64,000 nt of DNA from Deltaproteobacteria bacterium (GTDB taxonomy: Bacteria > Myxococcota_A > UBA9160 > JAJDAL01): assembly GCA_029261875.1 (NCBI GenBank), contig JAJDAL010000060.1:1-64000 (forward strand). Direction: 5' to 3'. Made by a program: the position numbers and the translations under genes. Positions 51,408 through 59,376 of this stretch are shown one piece after another; the stretch's first letter is position 1, and every line of letters starts with the position of its first letter. The notes beneath the pieces were generated by a model. That model made no database searches. It had not been told where the DNA came from and saw nothing but the letters and a program-made list of their open reading frames with translations.

Positions 51408-52712
51408 TTGGAACCCGCAGTGGGAAACGCGCGAGGGCTGAGCGAGCGTGGGGTCGAAGTCGGGATTCTCTTCTACCTCGCAACGATTCCCTTCGGCCCG
51501 ACCTTGCCTCCGTTTTGGCGCCAATTGGCCTTGGGGATCGTGCTGCTCGGAATCGTCGCCCAGCGATTGGGCAAGTCGAGCGCCGCGTCGACCCACTACG
51601 CGATGCTGTTGCCGTTCTCGCTGTTCGCTGGATCGCATCTGCTGTCGATTCTTTTTTCCGAGCAGCCGGAGGCAAGTGCCGCTCGTTCTACCTATGCGCC
51701 AATCGCCTGCCTGTTCTTTTTTGCCGCTCAACATTCGGCGCAACGCGTCGAGCGTCTGCGCCGAATGTCCATCGCGATGGCCTGGGTGTGTGGCGTCCTC
51801 GCGTTGGATGGATTCGCGCAATACCTGATGGGAGAGAGTCTCCTGGCCGGGCGTCCCATGGCGCGGGGGCGCGTCAGCGCGAGCATTCCGCATCCAAACG
51901 ACCTGGCCTTGATCCCCCTTTGTGTCCCGTTCGTGTTCGCGCTGCTTTCGGACGGGGGGAGGGGTCGCACGCGAGCGATGGCCGTGTTCCTGCTGCCGCT
52001 CGTCTGTTTTACGGTGATCGTCAGCCAGAGCCGAAACGCGTGGTTGGGACTCGGGGTCGCTTCGATCGCGTATCCGCTGCTCGCCGGGAAGCGTCGTTGG
52101 CTGCTCGTTCTCGGTCTCGTGGCGGCCCTCTGCATCGCAAGTGCCCTGGCCTTCGACTGGGGAGATTTCCGCTCGCGTCTGGCTTCCCTGATGGTCTGGC
52201 GCACGGAAGGCCGCATTGGGGTGTGGCTCGTGGCGTGGGAACTCTTCAGCGAGGCGCCTTGGCTCGGCAAGGGCGCGCATCTGTTCGGCGAGTACTACTT
52301 GCCCTACCTCGAGCAGATTCAGCTGCCGGCCGGGTACACCCCCGAGTTCAACCACATCCCATGGGTTCACAACTTGATCCTCGAGTTCCTGAGCGAGCGT
52401 GGCATCGTCGGACTTTCGAGCTTCGTATTCGTTGTGGTCGTGGCGATCAAGCGATTGCGGACGCAGAGGGACGAAGGAAGGCAGGGCGAAGTCGCGCCCT
52501 ACGCAACGGCCCTCCTGTGCGCTTGGGTTGTCTTTCTGTCGATGGGAATCTTCGACCTCACGTTCCTGAAAGACTGGGTATCCCTCTACTTCTGGCTGCT
52601 CGTAGGCCTGAGCGCCGCGATCGCCGGCGCCATTCCCCGACCTGCGTCAGCACCAGAAACGCAATCGCGGCCAGCGACAGCATCGCATACCGAACCGACG
52701 GCGGACCCATAG
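51408..52712 (+). CDS. O-antigen ligase-like polytopic membrane protein
   Basis: A 434-residue inner-membrane protein with about eleven hydrophobic segments. A large periplasmic loop before the last helices contains WLGKGAHLFGEYYLPYLEQ and NHIPWVHNLILEFLSERG, which carries the His/Arg pattern of the WaaL/Wzy/O-antigen-ligase superfamily. VSQSRNAWLGLG is another family mark. It would join or polymerise lipid-linked glycans in the periplasm. The start is TTG 51408 or GTG 51420. It follows the SDR by 12 nt, possibly by chance. Confidence 0.78.
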   Translation: MEPAVGNARGLSERGVEVGILFYLATIPFGPTLPPFWRQLALGIVLLGIVAQRLGKSSAASTHYAMLLPFSLFAGSHLLSILFSEQPEASAARSTYAPIACLFFFAAQHSAQRVERLRRMSIAMAWVCGVLALDGFAQYLMGESLLAGRPMARGRVSASIPHPNDLALIPLCVPFVFALLSDGGRGRTRAMAVFLLPLVCFTVIVSQSRNAWLGLGVASIAYPLLAGKRRWLLVLGLVAALCIASALAFDWGDFRSRLASLMVWRTEGRIGVWLVAWELFSEAPWLGKGAHLFGEYYLPYLEQIQLPAGYTPEFNHIPWVHNLILEFLSERGIVGLSSFVFVVVVAIKRLRTQRDEGRQGEVAPYATALLCAWVVFLSMGIFDLTFLKDWVSLYFWLLVGLSAAIAGAIPRPASAPETQSRPATASHTEPTADP

Positions 52713-52748
52713 GGAAGCGCCGTATAGGATGGGTGGGCGTCGAAAAGA

Positions 52749-53093
52749 CTATTCGGGGTCCGGGCGGCGGCGGGTTTGTTTTTGTTGCGCGCGTTTTCTT
52801 TTCGTATTGAGTCGTTTTTCGACAGCGGCCCGCGATTTTTTCGTGGGGACGCGCGGCTTCTTGCGGCGGTTTCTCAGGTTGAGGCGGTCGATCAAACGTT
52901 CGAAGGCGAGTTCGCGGTTGCGCGATTGGCTGCGGTGATCGCTTGCGCGCACGGTGATGCCGCTCGACGGGTGGTAGATCCGTACGGCGGTTTCGACTTT
53001 GTTGCGATGTTGTCCACCGGGACCGCTGGCGCGATAGAACGTAATGCGGACATTGCGCTCGAGGGTTCGGCGGTCTGTGGCAAAGCGACTCAC
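52749..53093 (-). CDS. Short GGQ-domain peptide-chain-release (rescue) factor
   Basis: A 114-residue protein with only the catalytic release-factor domain. ASGPGGQHRNKVETAVRIYH has the GGQ at about 26-28, then ITVRASDHRSQSRNRELA, and a highly basic tail (Lys/Arg rich, about 75-114). There is no codon-recognition domain. This matches the ArfB/YaeJ and C12orf65-like rescue factors that free ribosomes stalled without a stop codon, the basic tail entering the mRNA channel. It is immediately upstream of the peroxiredoxin gene's stop on the same strand (12 nt). Confidence 0.88.
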   Translation of the reverse strand: MSRFATDRRTLERNVRITFYRASGPGGQHRNKVETAVRIYHPSSGITVRASDHRSQSRNRELAFERLIDRLNLRNRRKKPRVPTKKSRAAVEKRLNTKRKRAQQKQTRRRPDPE

Positions 53094-53105
53094 CTCGCGC
53101 TGGGA

Positions 53106-53573
53106 TCAGGCGCTGGCGAGATCGAGCCCGGCAATCACTTCGCGCAGCTCGTCCGCGCTGCGACGGAAAATCGGGAGGTCGGTGTGCTGGTACGCGATGC
53201 GTCCGTCGCGTCCGATCAGGAACAGTGAGCGCTTGGTCATGCCCAGGATTCCGTCGGCCCCGTAGGCGCGGCAAACCTTCCGGTCCGGATCGGCGGCGAG
53301 CGGGAAGGGGAAGCTGTGCTTCTTCGCGAAGGCTTCGTGCTTCTCGAGGGATTGGGCGTTGATGGCGATCACGCGGACATCGAGCAGGGCGAACGCTTCC
53401 AGATTGTCCCGGTAGTCGCACAGCTGCTTGGTGCAGACCGGGGTGTCGTCGCCGGGATAGAAGACCAGCAGGACGGTTCCCTGGGCAATTTCGTCCGCCA
53501 GGCGGATCGGTCCCGCAGTCGATGCCAATTCGAATTCCGGTGCGATCGTTCCAACCGCGGGTGCCTTCGCCAT
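53106..53573 (-). CDS. bcp: Peroxiredoxin, BCP/PrxQ type
   Basis: A 155-residue thiol peroxidase. FYPGDDTPVCTKQLCDYRD has the peroxidatic Cys and the resolving Cys five residues later (C-x4-C), typical of PrxQ/BCP. SFPFPLAADPDRKVCRAYG follows. It reduces peroxides in the cytosol with thioredoxin. The ATG at 53573 has GGAGGAG 6 nt upstream; the longer open frame before it has no homologous sequence. It shares strand with the rescue factor and lies downstream of the TetR gene. Confidence 0.93.
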   Translation of the reverse strand: MAKAPAVGTIAPEFELASTAGPIRLADEIAQGTVLLVFYPGDDTPVCTKQLCDYRDNLEAFALLDVRVIAINAQSLEKHEAFAKKHSFPFPLAADPDRKVCRAYGADGILGMTKRSLFLIGRDGRIAYQHTDLPIFRRSADELREVIAGLDLASA

Positions 53574-53673
53574 GTCTTCTCCTCCGCGGAAGTCGAAAGA
53601 CTCCTGCAGTGATGTCGTTGCAGAATACTCCGCCCCATGCCGGATGCGGTAGCGATCTGCAGCGGATCGTCGA

Positions 53674-54300
53674 TTACTTGCGCACCAGCGCGAGCACGGC
53701 GTCGCGCGTGCCCTCGACGTCGATCGGGGCTTGGAGTTCGAGGAGCGGAATTGCGCCCACCGCCATGGCGACGAGCGCCGTGGCGATGCCGCGCGCATCG
53801 ACGTCTTCGCGTACGGTTCCCTCGGATTGGCCTTCTTCCGCGGCCTTGGCGACGCGCTCGATGGCTTCGCCCATGAGGGCGACGAAGCGCTCGCGCAGGG
53901 AGGGCACGCTGTGGCACGCCTCGAGAACGCGGTGAAACGCGCCGACATCCGGAATGGCGGGCGTGTGGCCCAGCGCGTGAAGCGATTTCCCCGCCGATAG
54001 ACCCAGGATGGCTTCCACGAAACGGCCGATCGTGGTGGAGAGATCCCGGGCGCGGTCGTCCGTGGCGATGACCGCGTCGAGGAACCGACCGAGCACCAAT
54101 TCCATGACCGCGGAGCGGAAATCGTCCCGGTCTTCGAAGTGCACGTAGAACGCCCCGCGCGTGTAGCCCGCCCGGGCACAGATGTCGTCGAGGCTCGGGG
54201 CGTCGAGGCCGCGCTCGGCGAGTTCCTCGAGCCCGGCCTGGAGCAGGGCTTCGCGCGTCTGGGCTTTCGCGGCGGCTCGGGATTGCCGATCAGCACTCAT
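53674..54300 (-). CDS. TetR-family repressor, divergent from alkB
   Basis: A 208-residue regulator. An N-terminal helix-turn-helix (LDDICARAGYTRGAFYVHF) follows a basic start with TREALLQAGLEELAERGL. The C-terminal helical domain, with no recognised signature, would bind an effector such as an alkane, fatty acid or acyl-CoA. It starts at 54300, four nucleotides from the alkB promoter. Two similar palindromes lie over that promoter and are its likely operators, so it probably represses alkB and itself. Confidence 0.9.
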   Translation of the reverse strand: MSADRQSRAAAKAQTREALLQAGLEELAERGLDAPSLDDICARAGYTRGAFYVHFEDRDDFRSAVMELVLGRFLDAVIATDDRARDLSTTIGRFVEAILGLSAGKSLHALGHTPAIPDVGAFHRVLEACHSVPSLRERFVALMGEAIERVAKAAEEGQSEGTVREDVDARGIATALVAMAVGAIPLLELQAPIDVEGTRDAVLALVRK

Positions 54301-54304
54301 GTCC

Positions 54305-54332
54305 TTGACATACCGCGTCGTATGTGAATAAT
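54305..54332 (+). promoter_or_regulatory. alkB promoter
   Basis: TTGACA (54305-54310) and AATAAT (54327-54332), with 16 bp between, form a good sigma-70 promoter toward alkB. The predicted transcription start is near 54339, giving a leader of about 70 nt. One operator-like palindrome fills the spacer and another begins at the start point. Confidence 0.65.
54308..54325. promoter_or_regulatory. Operator-like palindrome 1
   Basis: ACATAC-CGCGTC-GTATGT, two 6-bp inverted arms. It lies between the -35 and -10 of the alkB promoter. The sequence through TATGTGAA is repeated as the second site. It is a candidate TetR-family binding site. Confidence 0.6.
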
Positions 54333-54340
54333 CAAGTTAG

Positions 54341-54354
54341 ATACGGTTTCGTAT
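54341..54354. promoter_or_regulatory. Operator-like palindrome 2
   Basis: ATACG-GTTT-CGTAT, followed by GTGAA as in site 1. Its centre lies 31 bp from the centre of site 1, about three helical turns, so both face the same side of the DNA. It covers the predicted alkB transcription start. Confidence 0.6.
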
Positions 54355-54410
54355 GTGAAATTCCGGCCGCCGCGCCCCGGTTCCGGACCGACATCGGAGA
54401 ATCCATTCCT

Positions 54411-55514
54411 ATGGCCAGCCCCAGTGTCCCGGGCGTTGCTCGGGAAGTGTCGCGAACAGAGCTCCAAATCTGGCTCGCCCATCTCGCCTGTTTCGTACTC
54501 CCGGTAGCGACCCTCGCGTTTCTCGCGAGTGCTCCCCACAGCGGCGCCGCAACCCTCTTGTGGGTCGGTGTCATCGCCGCTTCGATCTGGCTCGACCACC
54601 ATTCCCCGAAGGAGCTGCGCCAGCCCCACGCGGGCTTGCGAAAATGGCCGTTCGACGCCGTTCTCTACGCACTGTTCGCCGCACAATTCGTCATCCTGGG
54701 GCTTGCGGTCTACCGGGTTTCCGAGACGGGTTTCTTCCACGTACAGACCCTCGTGGCATTGATTCTGGTGGGCATCAACTCCGGGTATTCGGGCATCGTG
54801 GTGGCCCACGAGTTGATTCACCGCCGGGAGAAACATCTGCGCATCCTCGGCCGCATCCTGATGGGGTCCGTGCTCTACGAACACTTCTACACCGAGCACA
54901 TTCGCGGACACCACGTTCGCGTGGGGACCGCGGACGACCCGGCGACCGCCCGCTTCGGAGAAACCTATCACGCGTTCTTTCGCCGCACGGTCCCCGGTCA
55001 ATTCCGCAGCGCCTGGCGCTTGGAGGCCAAACGCCTGGGTGACGAGGACATGCGCTGGTGGGACGCGAGGATGCTTCGCAGTCGCGTGGTCCACGGCTTG
55101 ATCGCGGAAGGGTCCACGGCCATCGGCGTAGGGTTGTTGTTGGGGCCCGGCGCTTTTTTCTTCTACGTCTTGCAGGCCTTGATGGCGATTCGACTGCTCG
55201 AGGCTGTCAACTATTTCGAACACTGGGGGCTCGTTCGCACCGGCAAGCGGGTTACGCCCGTGGATTCCTGGGACACGAATTCGCGCTTCACGCTCTACAC
55301 CCTGGTCGGTCTATCGCGTCACTCGGATCATCACGCTTACGCGACGCGCCCCTATCCGCAGCTGCGGCATTGGGATGAAAGCCCGAAACTACCGAGCGGT
55401 TATTTCGGCATGGTGTTTCTGGTCCTGGCGCAGAACGACCGGTTTCAGAAGTTGATGACGCGTGAGCTGAAACGGCGCGGGCTCGGTCCCTTCTCCGCAC
55501 CAGCCGGCGCCTAA
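54411..55514 (+). CDS. alkB: Alkane 1-monooxygenase (AlkB)
   Basis: A 367-residue integral membrane di-iron hydroxylase. The His clusters are HELIHRRE (133-140), EHIRGHHVRVGT (162-173), NYFEHWGLVR (about 269) and RHSDHHAYATRPYPQLRH (about 305). Six or so transmembrane helices surround them. It hydroxylates the terminal carbon of medium-chain alkanes with O2 and electrons from rubredoxin. No rubredoxin gene is adjacent. The ATG at 54411 has GGAGA about 10 nt upstream. A TetR gene and two operators sit directly upstream, and a hairpin terminator follows the stop. Confidence 0.95.
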   Translation: MASPSVPGVAREVSRTELQIWLAHLACFVLPVATLAFLASAPHSGAATLLWVGVIAASIWLDHHSPKELRQPHAGLRKWPFDAVLYALFAAQFVILGLAVYRVSETGFFHVQTLVALILVGINSGYSGIVVAHELIHRREKHLRILGRILMGSVLYEHFYTEHIRGHHVRVGTADDPATARFGETYHAFFRRTVPGQFRSAWRLEAKRLGDEDMRWWDARMLRSRVVHGLIAEGSTAIGVGLLLGPGAFFFYVLQALMAIRLLEAVNYFEHWGLVRTGKRVTPVDSWDTNSRFTLYTLVGLSRHSDHHAYATRPYPQLRHWDESPKLPSGYFGMVFLVLAQNDRFQKLMTRELKRRGLGPFSAPAGA

Positions 55515-55531
55515 CGCCCTCCAGAGGGCGT
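55514..55531 (+). terminator. Probable terminator hairpin after alkB
   Basis: ACGCCCT (55514-55520), loop CCAG and AGGGCGT (55525-55531) form a 7-bp GC-rich stem. It begins at the alkB stop. Only a short T stretch follows, so termination may be partial or aided by Rho. Confidence 0.5.
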
Positions 55532-55703
55532 TTCGTGGCCTTTCGGGGTGTCTTTTTCGTCCCAAGCCGCGGAAACAGCGTGATAAGGTTGTCGCGTTCG
55601 TTCGTGCGGGGCCTCTCGTCGGACGGTCTAGCGCGGGCTCCGGCGAAAGGGACGCAGCTCGATCCCTCGCGTTGGGGAGGGCTCGCAGTGTGCGTCTTCG
55701 GGT

Positions 55704-56000
55704 GTGAGCTTGAGCAAGCGTCTCTACATCGGAAACATCTCCTTCTCGACGACCGAGGAGGAACTTCGCGAAGTCTTTGGGAAGCACGGTACCGTCGATT
55801 CCGTCAGCGTGATCACGGATCGCGATACGGGTCGTTCCCGCGGTTTCGCGTTCATCGAAATGGATGACAGTGGGGCTGCGGCAGCCATGGAGGCCCTCGA
55901 CGGGCAGGAATTGGGCGGCCGCCCCTTGCGGGTCAACGAAGCGCGCGAACGCCAGCCCCGCGGTGGTGGCGGCGGCGGCGGCGGATACCGCGGGCGTTAG
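55704..56000 (+). CDS. RRM-type RNA-binding protein with Gly-rich tail
   Basis: A 98-residue protein that is one RNA-recognition motif. RLYIGNISF is RNP2 and RSRGFAFIEM is RNP1. The C-terminus RQPRGGGGGGGGYRGR is a short Gly/Arg tail as in cyanobacterial Rbp and some proteobacterial cold-induced RNA-binding proteins. It is preceded by about 170 nt with no gene, which may be a regulated leader. The start is GTG 55704 or TTG 55710. RNA targets are unknown. Confidence 0.88.
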   Translation: MSLSKRLYIGNISFSTTEEELREVFGKHGTVDSVSVITDRDTGRSRGFAFIEMDDSGAAAAMEALDGQELGGRPLRVNEARERQPRGGGGGGGGYRGR

Positions 56001-56016
56001 CGAAATCCAACCCACC

Positions 56017-57225
56017 TTGCAGAAACCGCTCGAAGACATTCGCGTCGTCGAAGTGGCGAACTACGTGGCGGTTCCCGCCGCGGGTCGCCTGCTCGCCGAC
56101 CTGGGCGCAGACGTCATCAAGATCGAAACGCCGCCAGCCGGCGAACTCTATCGGCGCGGGCGCTTGCAGTACGCGGGCTACGAAACCGACTTCCCGGAGA
56201 ACCCTCCCTTTCAAATGGACAATGCGGGCAAGCGCTCGCTCGTCCTCGATTTGAAACGCGAGGAAGCGCGCGAAGCGCTGGCGGAGATCATTCGCGGAGC
56301 CCAGGTCTTCATCACCAATCTTCTGCCCGCCCGGCGCGTGAAATACGGCTTGGATCACGAGACCCTGATGGCCCGGGACCCCCGGCTCGTGGTCGGTGCC
56401 ATCAGCGGCTACGGGTTGGGTGGGGCCGAGTCCGAAACCCCCGCCTTCGACTACACCGCCTATTGGGCCCGAACGGGGATGATGGATGCGGTGCGGGACG
56501 AAGGGGTTGCGCCTTCGTTACAGCGCCCGGCGTTGGGCGATCACGCGGCGGCGGTGAACCTGGTTTGCGGGATCATGGCGGCGCTGCGGTTGCGCGACGC
56601 CAACGGAGTGGGGCAATACGTCGACGTCTCCCTGCTCCAGACGGGGCTCCACATTCTCGGAAACGATGTCTCCAACGCGCTGATTACCCGGGAGCCCCTG
56701 CGCCGACACGATCGACGCGCCCCCGCCAACCCGCTTTGGAACTCCTATCGGGTGAAAGAGGATCGCTGGATCTTGTTGGTGATGATCGACGCGGATCGCT
56801 ATTGGGCGGATTTCTGTCGCGCGATCGGCAAGCCCGAACTCGAAGGGGACGAACGCTTTTGCGACGGTTTTGCACGCGTGCGCAATGGCGGGAGCCTGGT
56901 CGAGATCCTGGACGCGATCTTCGCCGAGAATACGCTGGAAGAGTGGGAGCGTCGCTTTGCGGGAAGGGGACTGATCTGGTCGCCGGTGCGCAGCGTTGCG
57001 GATGTGGCGGACGATCCCCAGGCGCGGGAACTCGGCTACTTCTGCGAGGTGGAACACCCGGAATACGGTCCCTTCGAAATTGTGGGACCGCCGTTTCGAA
57101 TCGAGGGAACGGACTTGGCGCCGCGGGGTCCAGCGCCGGCGATCGGGGCGGATGCGGAGGCGGTCCTGATAGAGGCCGGGTTGCCCCCGGCTGCGATTCG
57201 AAAGCTGATCGAAGAACCCAGCTGA
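56017..57225 (+). CDS. CaiB/BaiF-type (class III) CoA-transferase
   Basis: A 402-residue enzyme of the CaiB/BaiF family. VVEVANYVAVPAAGRLLADLGADVIKIE is the family N-terminus, split here as VVEVANYVAVPAAGR followed by LGADVIKIE. MDNAGKRSLVLDLK carries the catalytic Asp region of the family, and GYGLGG, PALGDHAAAVNLV follow. It moves CoA between carboxylic acids. A TTG at 56017 is the only start near the family N-terminus; no good Shine-Dalgarno sequence is seen. It begins 17 nt after the RRM gene. Substrate unknown, but the alkane and SDR genes nearby suggest fatty or aromatic acid catabolism. Confidence 0.88.
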   Translation: MQKPLEDIRVVEVANYVAVPAAGRLLADLGADVIKIETPPAGELYRRGRLQYAGYETDFPENPPFQMDNAGKRSLVLDLKREEAREALAEIIRGAQVFITNLLPARRVKYGLDHETLMARDPRLVVGAISGYGLGGAESETPAFDYTAYWARTGMMDAVRDEGVAPSLQRPALGDHAAAVNLVCGIMAALRLRDANGVGQYVDVSLLQTGLHILGNDVSNALITREPLRRHDRRAPANPLWNSYRVKEDRWILLVMIDADRYWADFCRAIGKPELEGDERFCDGFARVRNGGSLVEILDAIFAENTLEEWERRFAGRGLIWSPVRSVADVADDPQARELGYFCEVEHPEYGPFEIVGPPFRIEGTDLAPRGPAPAIGADAEAVLIEAGLPPAAIRKLIEEPS

Positions 57226-57255
57226 TCGCGATGCGCGATCCAACCGAGCGTCGGG

Positions 57256-57585
57256 TTACTCGCCCAGGAAAGAGTCCAGGTCCGAAAGATCATCGCGCTG
57301 GATCAGTTCGACCACCGCATCCATTCGATGGTGGAGTGAAACCATCGATTGCCACAGCACGCCGAAGATCGAACCCAGCATGATGAGTAGTGCGACGGGC
57401 AGGACATCGAGGCCGCCGGCGAACAGCAGATAGAGCCCGCCGAAGAAGCATCCGGCACCCATCAAGTACACGAACAAGCGGACCGGTCGCAGGGGGTCTT
57501 CGCCCTTGGCGATCGGGAGATAGCGGTGCTGGATCTCCATCTCGCGAATCATCCGCATAGCGTCCTGGTGTTTGTCGTCTCGCAT
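57256..57585 (-). CDS. Small two-helix membrane protein, unknown
   Basis: A 109-residue protein. A charged N-terminal helix is followed by two transmembrane helices (LFVYLMGAGCFFGGLYLLFA and VLPVALLIMLGSIFGVLWQS), then a short acidic tail ending FLGE. I do not recognise the family. It is divergent from amt. The ATG at 57585 is the most sensible start; no Shine-Dalgarno sequence is clear. Confidence 0.6.
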   Translation of the reverse strand: MRDDKHQDAMRMIREMEIQHRYLPIAKGEDPLRPVRLFVYLMGAGCFFGGLYLLFAGGLDVLPVALLIMLGSIFGVLWQSMVSLHHRMDAVVELIQRDDLSDLDSFLGE

Positions 57586-57922
57586 GGTTGTGAATGAGTG
57601 GCCCCCGACGCGGTTGGGGTGACATCGCCGTTGCCTCGGCGGGTCTCCAGATCTCTCGTTCCCTGGCTGCTTCCGGCAAGTGACCGGCAGCGCGTCGGAA
57701 GGGGAAGCGCCCGGGCGCGCGTTGGCGCGTTTCTGACCACGCGCTGCCCAAGCGTTATGCAACCCCGCGGACGAGTGAGCGAAAAATTGCACAGCTTCGG
57801 CGCGAAACGCTCCCGCGTGTCGTTCCGAGCCCATTTCGCCCTTGGCATGCCCATTGCTCTTGAGAGTCTCCATCTTGAGCCGCCCAGCTGCTGTGCGGGC
57901 GAGCGAAACATAGGAGATGACC
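57586..57922. other. 337-nt amt upstream region
   Basis: This region lacks a gene. It holds the sigma-54 promoter at 57843-57858. A TGCAC half-site of NtrC type lies at 57788-57792, about 80 nt before the predicted transcription start, with only a weak second half. A hairpin-forming GC-rich run is visible near 57706-57740. Nothing else was recognised. Confidence 0.4.
57843..57858 (+). promoter_or_regulatory. Sigma-54 (-24/-12) promoter for amt
   Basis: TGGCATGCCCATTGCT matches the TGGCACG-N4-TTGCW consensus except for one base. GG (57844-57845) and GC (57856-57857) are separated by exactly 10 nt. Transcription would start near 57869, about 54 nt before the amt ATG. Confidence 0.75.
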
Positions 57923-59302
57923 ATGAAACGCCCTCTTTTTGTTCTGACATTGCTGGGAGGAGTCCTGCTCCCCAGTCTGGGAATGGCGGACGAGGGCGTT
58001 ACGCCCGGTCAGTTCGTCGCGAACAACGTCTGGATGATGCTCGCCGCAGGCCTGGTCTTCATCATGCACCTCGGGTTCGCAACGCTGGAAACCGGGCTGA
58101 CCCGCGCCAAGAACACGACCAACATCCTGTTCAAGAACGTGTTCATCATCTGCATCGGCATCCTGACCTACTTCATCTGTGGTTTTAACTTGATGTACCC
58201 CGGCGAGTTCGGCGCCATCAGCGGTGTGCTGGGCTTCGCGGGGTTCGGGTTGGATCCCGGTGCTGAGGGCAACACGGCCGCCTACGCGTCCGGCGGGTAC
58301 ACCTATTGGACCGACTTCCTGTTCCAGGCAATGTTCGCCGCGACCGCGGCCACCATCGTTTCGGGCGCCGTCGCCGAACGCATGAAGCTCAAGTCCTTCA
58401 TGGTGTTCGCGACGATCTTCGTGGCTTTCGTCTACACCATCGCGGGTTCCTGGAAGTGGGGCGGCGGTTGGCTCGACGCCATGGGGTTCTACGACTTCGC
58501 GGGTTCGACCCTGGTTCACTCCGTTGGCGGATGGGGGGCGTTGGTCGGTGCCTTCCTACTGGGACCCCGCTTGGGCAAGTACGTGAAGGGCCGCTTGAGC
58601 GCGATCCCCGGCAGCAATCTCCCCATGGCGACCACGGGTGTGTTCCTGCTGTGGTTGGGATGGTTCGGATTCAACGGTGGCTCGGTGCTGTCGGCGGATC
58701 CCGAACTCACGTCCCTCGTTCTGGTCACCACCTGTCTCGCGGCAGCCTCCGGCGGCGTGGCGGCGATCTTCACGTCCTGGGGGACGGGGTCGAAGCCCGA
58801 TCTCTCCATGGGACTCAACGGGATTTTGGCCGGACTGGTGGGAATCACGGCCGGCGCGGACGTCATGACGCCGCTGTCGGCGGTGGTCGTGGGGCTGGTT
58901 GCCGGAACCATCGTGGTGTTCTCGGTGGTGGCCTTCGACAAGATCAAGATCGATGATCCGGTCGGTGCCATCTCGGTTCACCTGACCTGCGGGATCTGGG
59001 GAACGTTGGCGGTGGGAATCTTCTCCACCAATCCCGAACACACTTTGGGAATCCAACTCGTGGGCGTTCTCGCTTACGGACTCTTCACCGTGACCTGTGC
59101 GGGCGGATTGTTCCTGGCCCTCAAGGCCACCATGGGGATCCGGGTCACTCCGGAAGAGGAAATCGAAGGTCTCGACCTCGCGGAGCACGGCATGCACGCC
59201 TACGACTTCAGCGGGGCCTCGGGAGGGATTTCCGCTGCCTCGGGTTCGCCGCTGGCGGGCGGAGCCATGGCCTCCGCGCGGCTCGCTGCGGAAGAGAACT
59301 AA
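57923..59302 (+). CDS. amt: Ammonium transporter
   Basis: A 459-residue Amt/Mep/Rh channel. A signal-like N-terminus (LFVLTLLGGVLLPSLGMAD) is followed by about eleven transmembrane helices. DFAGSTLVHSVGGWGALVGA is the Amt signature, GFATLETGLTRAKNTTNILFK lies in helix 2, and IGDDP-like KIDDPVGAISVHLTCGIWG holds the second pore His. AGGAG 6 nt before the ATG at 57923 favours this start over 57917. It is the first gene of a nitrogen operon under a sigma-54 promoter, with glnB, a Fis-type gene and an unknown gene behind. Confidence 0.95.
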   Translation: MKRPLFVLTLLGGVLLPSLGMADEGVTPGQFVANNVWMMLAAGLVFIMHLGFATLETGLTRAKNTTNILFKNVFIICIGILTYFICGFNLMYPGEFGAISGVLGFAGFGLDPGAEGNTAAYASGGYTYWTDFLFQAMFAATAATIVSGAVAERMKLKSFMVFATIFVAFVYTIAGSWKWGGGWLDAMGFYDFAGSTLVHSVGGWGALVGAFLLGPRLGKYVKGRLSAIPGSNLPMATTGVFLLWLGWFGFNGGSVLSADPELTSLVLVTTCLAAASGGVAAIFTSWGTGSKPDLSMGLNGILAGLVGITAGADVMTPLSAVVVGLVAGTIVVFSVVAFDKIKIDDPVGAISVHLTCGIWGTLAVGIFSTNPEHTLGIQLVGVLAYGLFTVTCAGGLFLALKATMGIRVTPEEEIEGLDLAEHGMHAYDFSGASGGISAASGSPLAGGAMASARLAAEEN

Positions 59303-59310
59303 TTGAGGTC

Positions 59311-59337
59311 GGGAGGCCCGAGAGCCTCGGGTCTCCC
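59311..59337 (+). promoter_or_regulatory. Strong intercistronic hairpin between amt and glnB
   Basis: GGGAGG-CCCGAG, a 3-nt loop AGC, then CTCGGG-TCTCCC: twelve pairs with one G-U. No T run follows, so it is more likely an RNA-stability or attenuation element than a full terminator. It lies 8 nt after the amt stop. Confidence 0.6.
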
Positions 59338-59376
59338 ATCTTGCAACCCGAATCCCAGGAACCGGAGCTTGGAATC

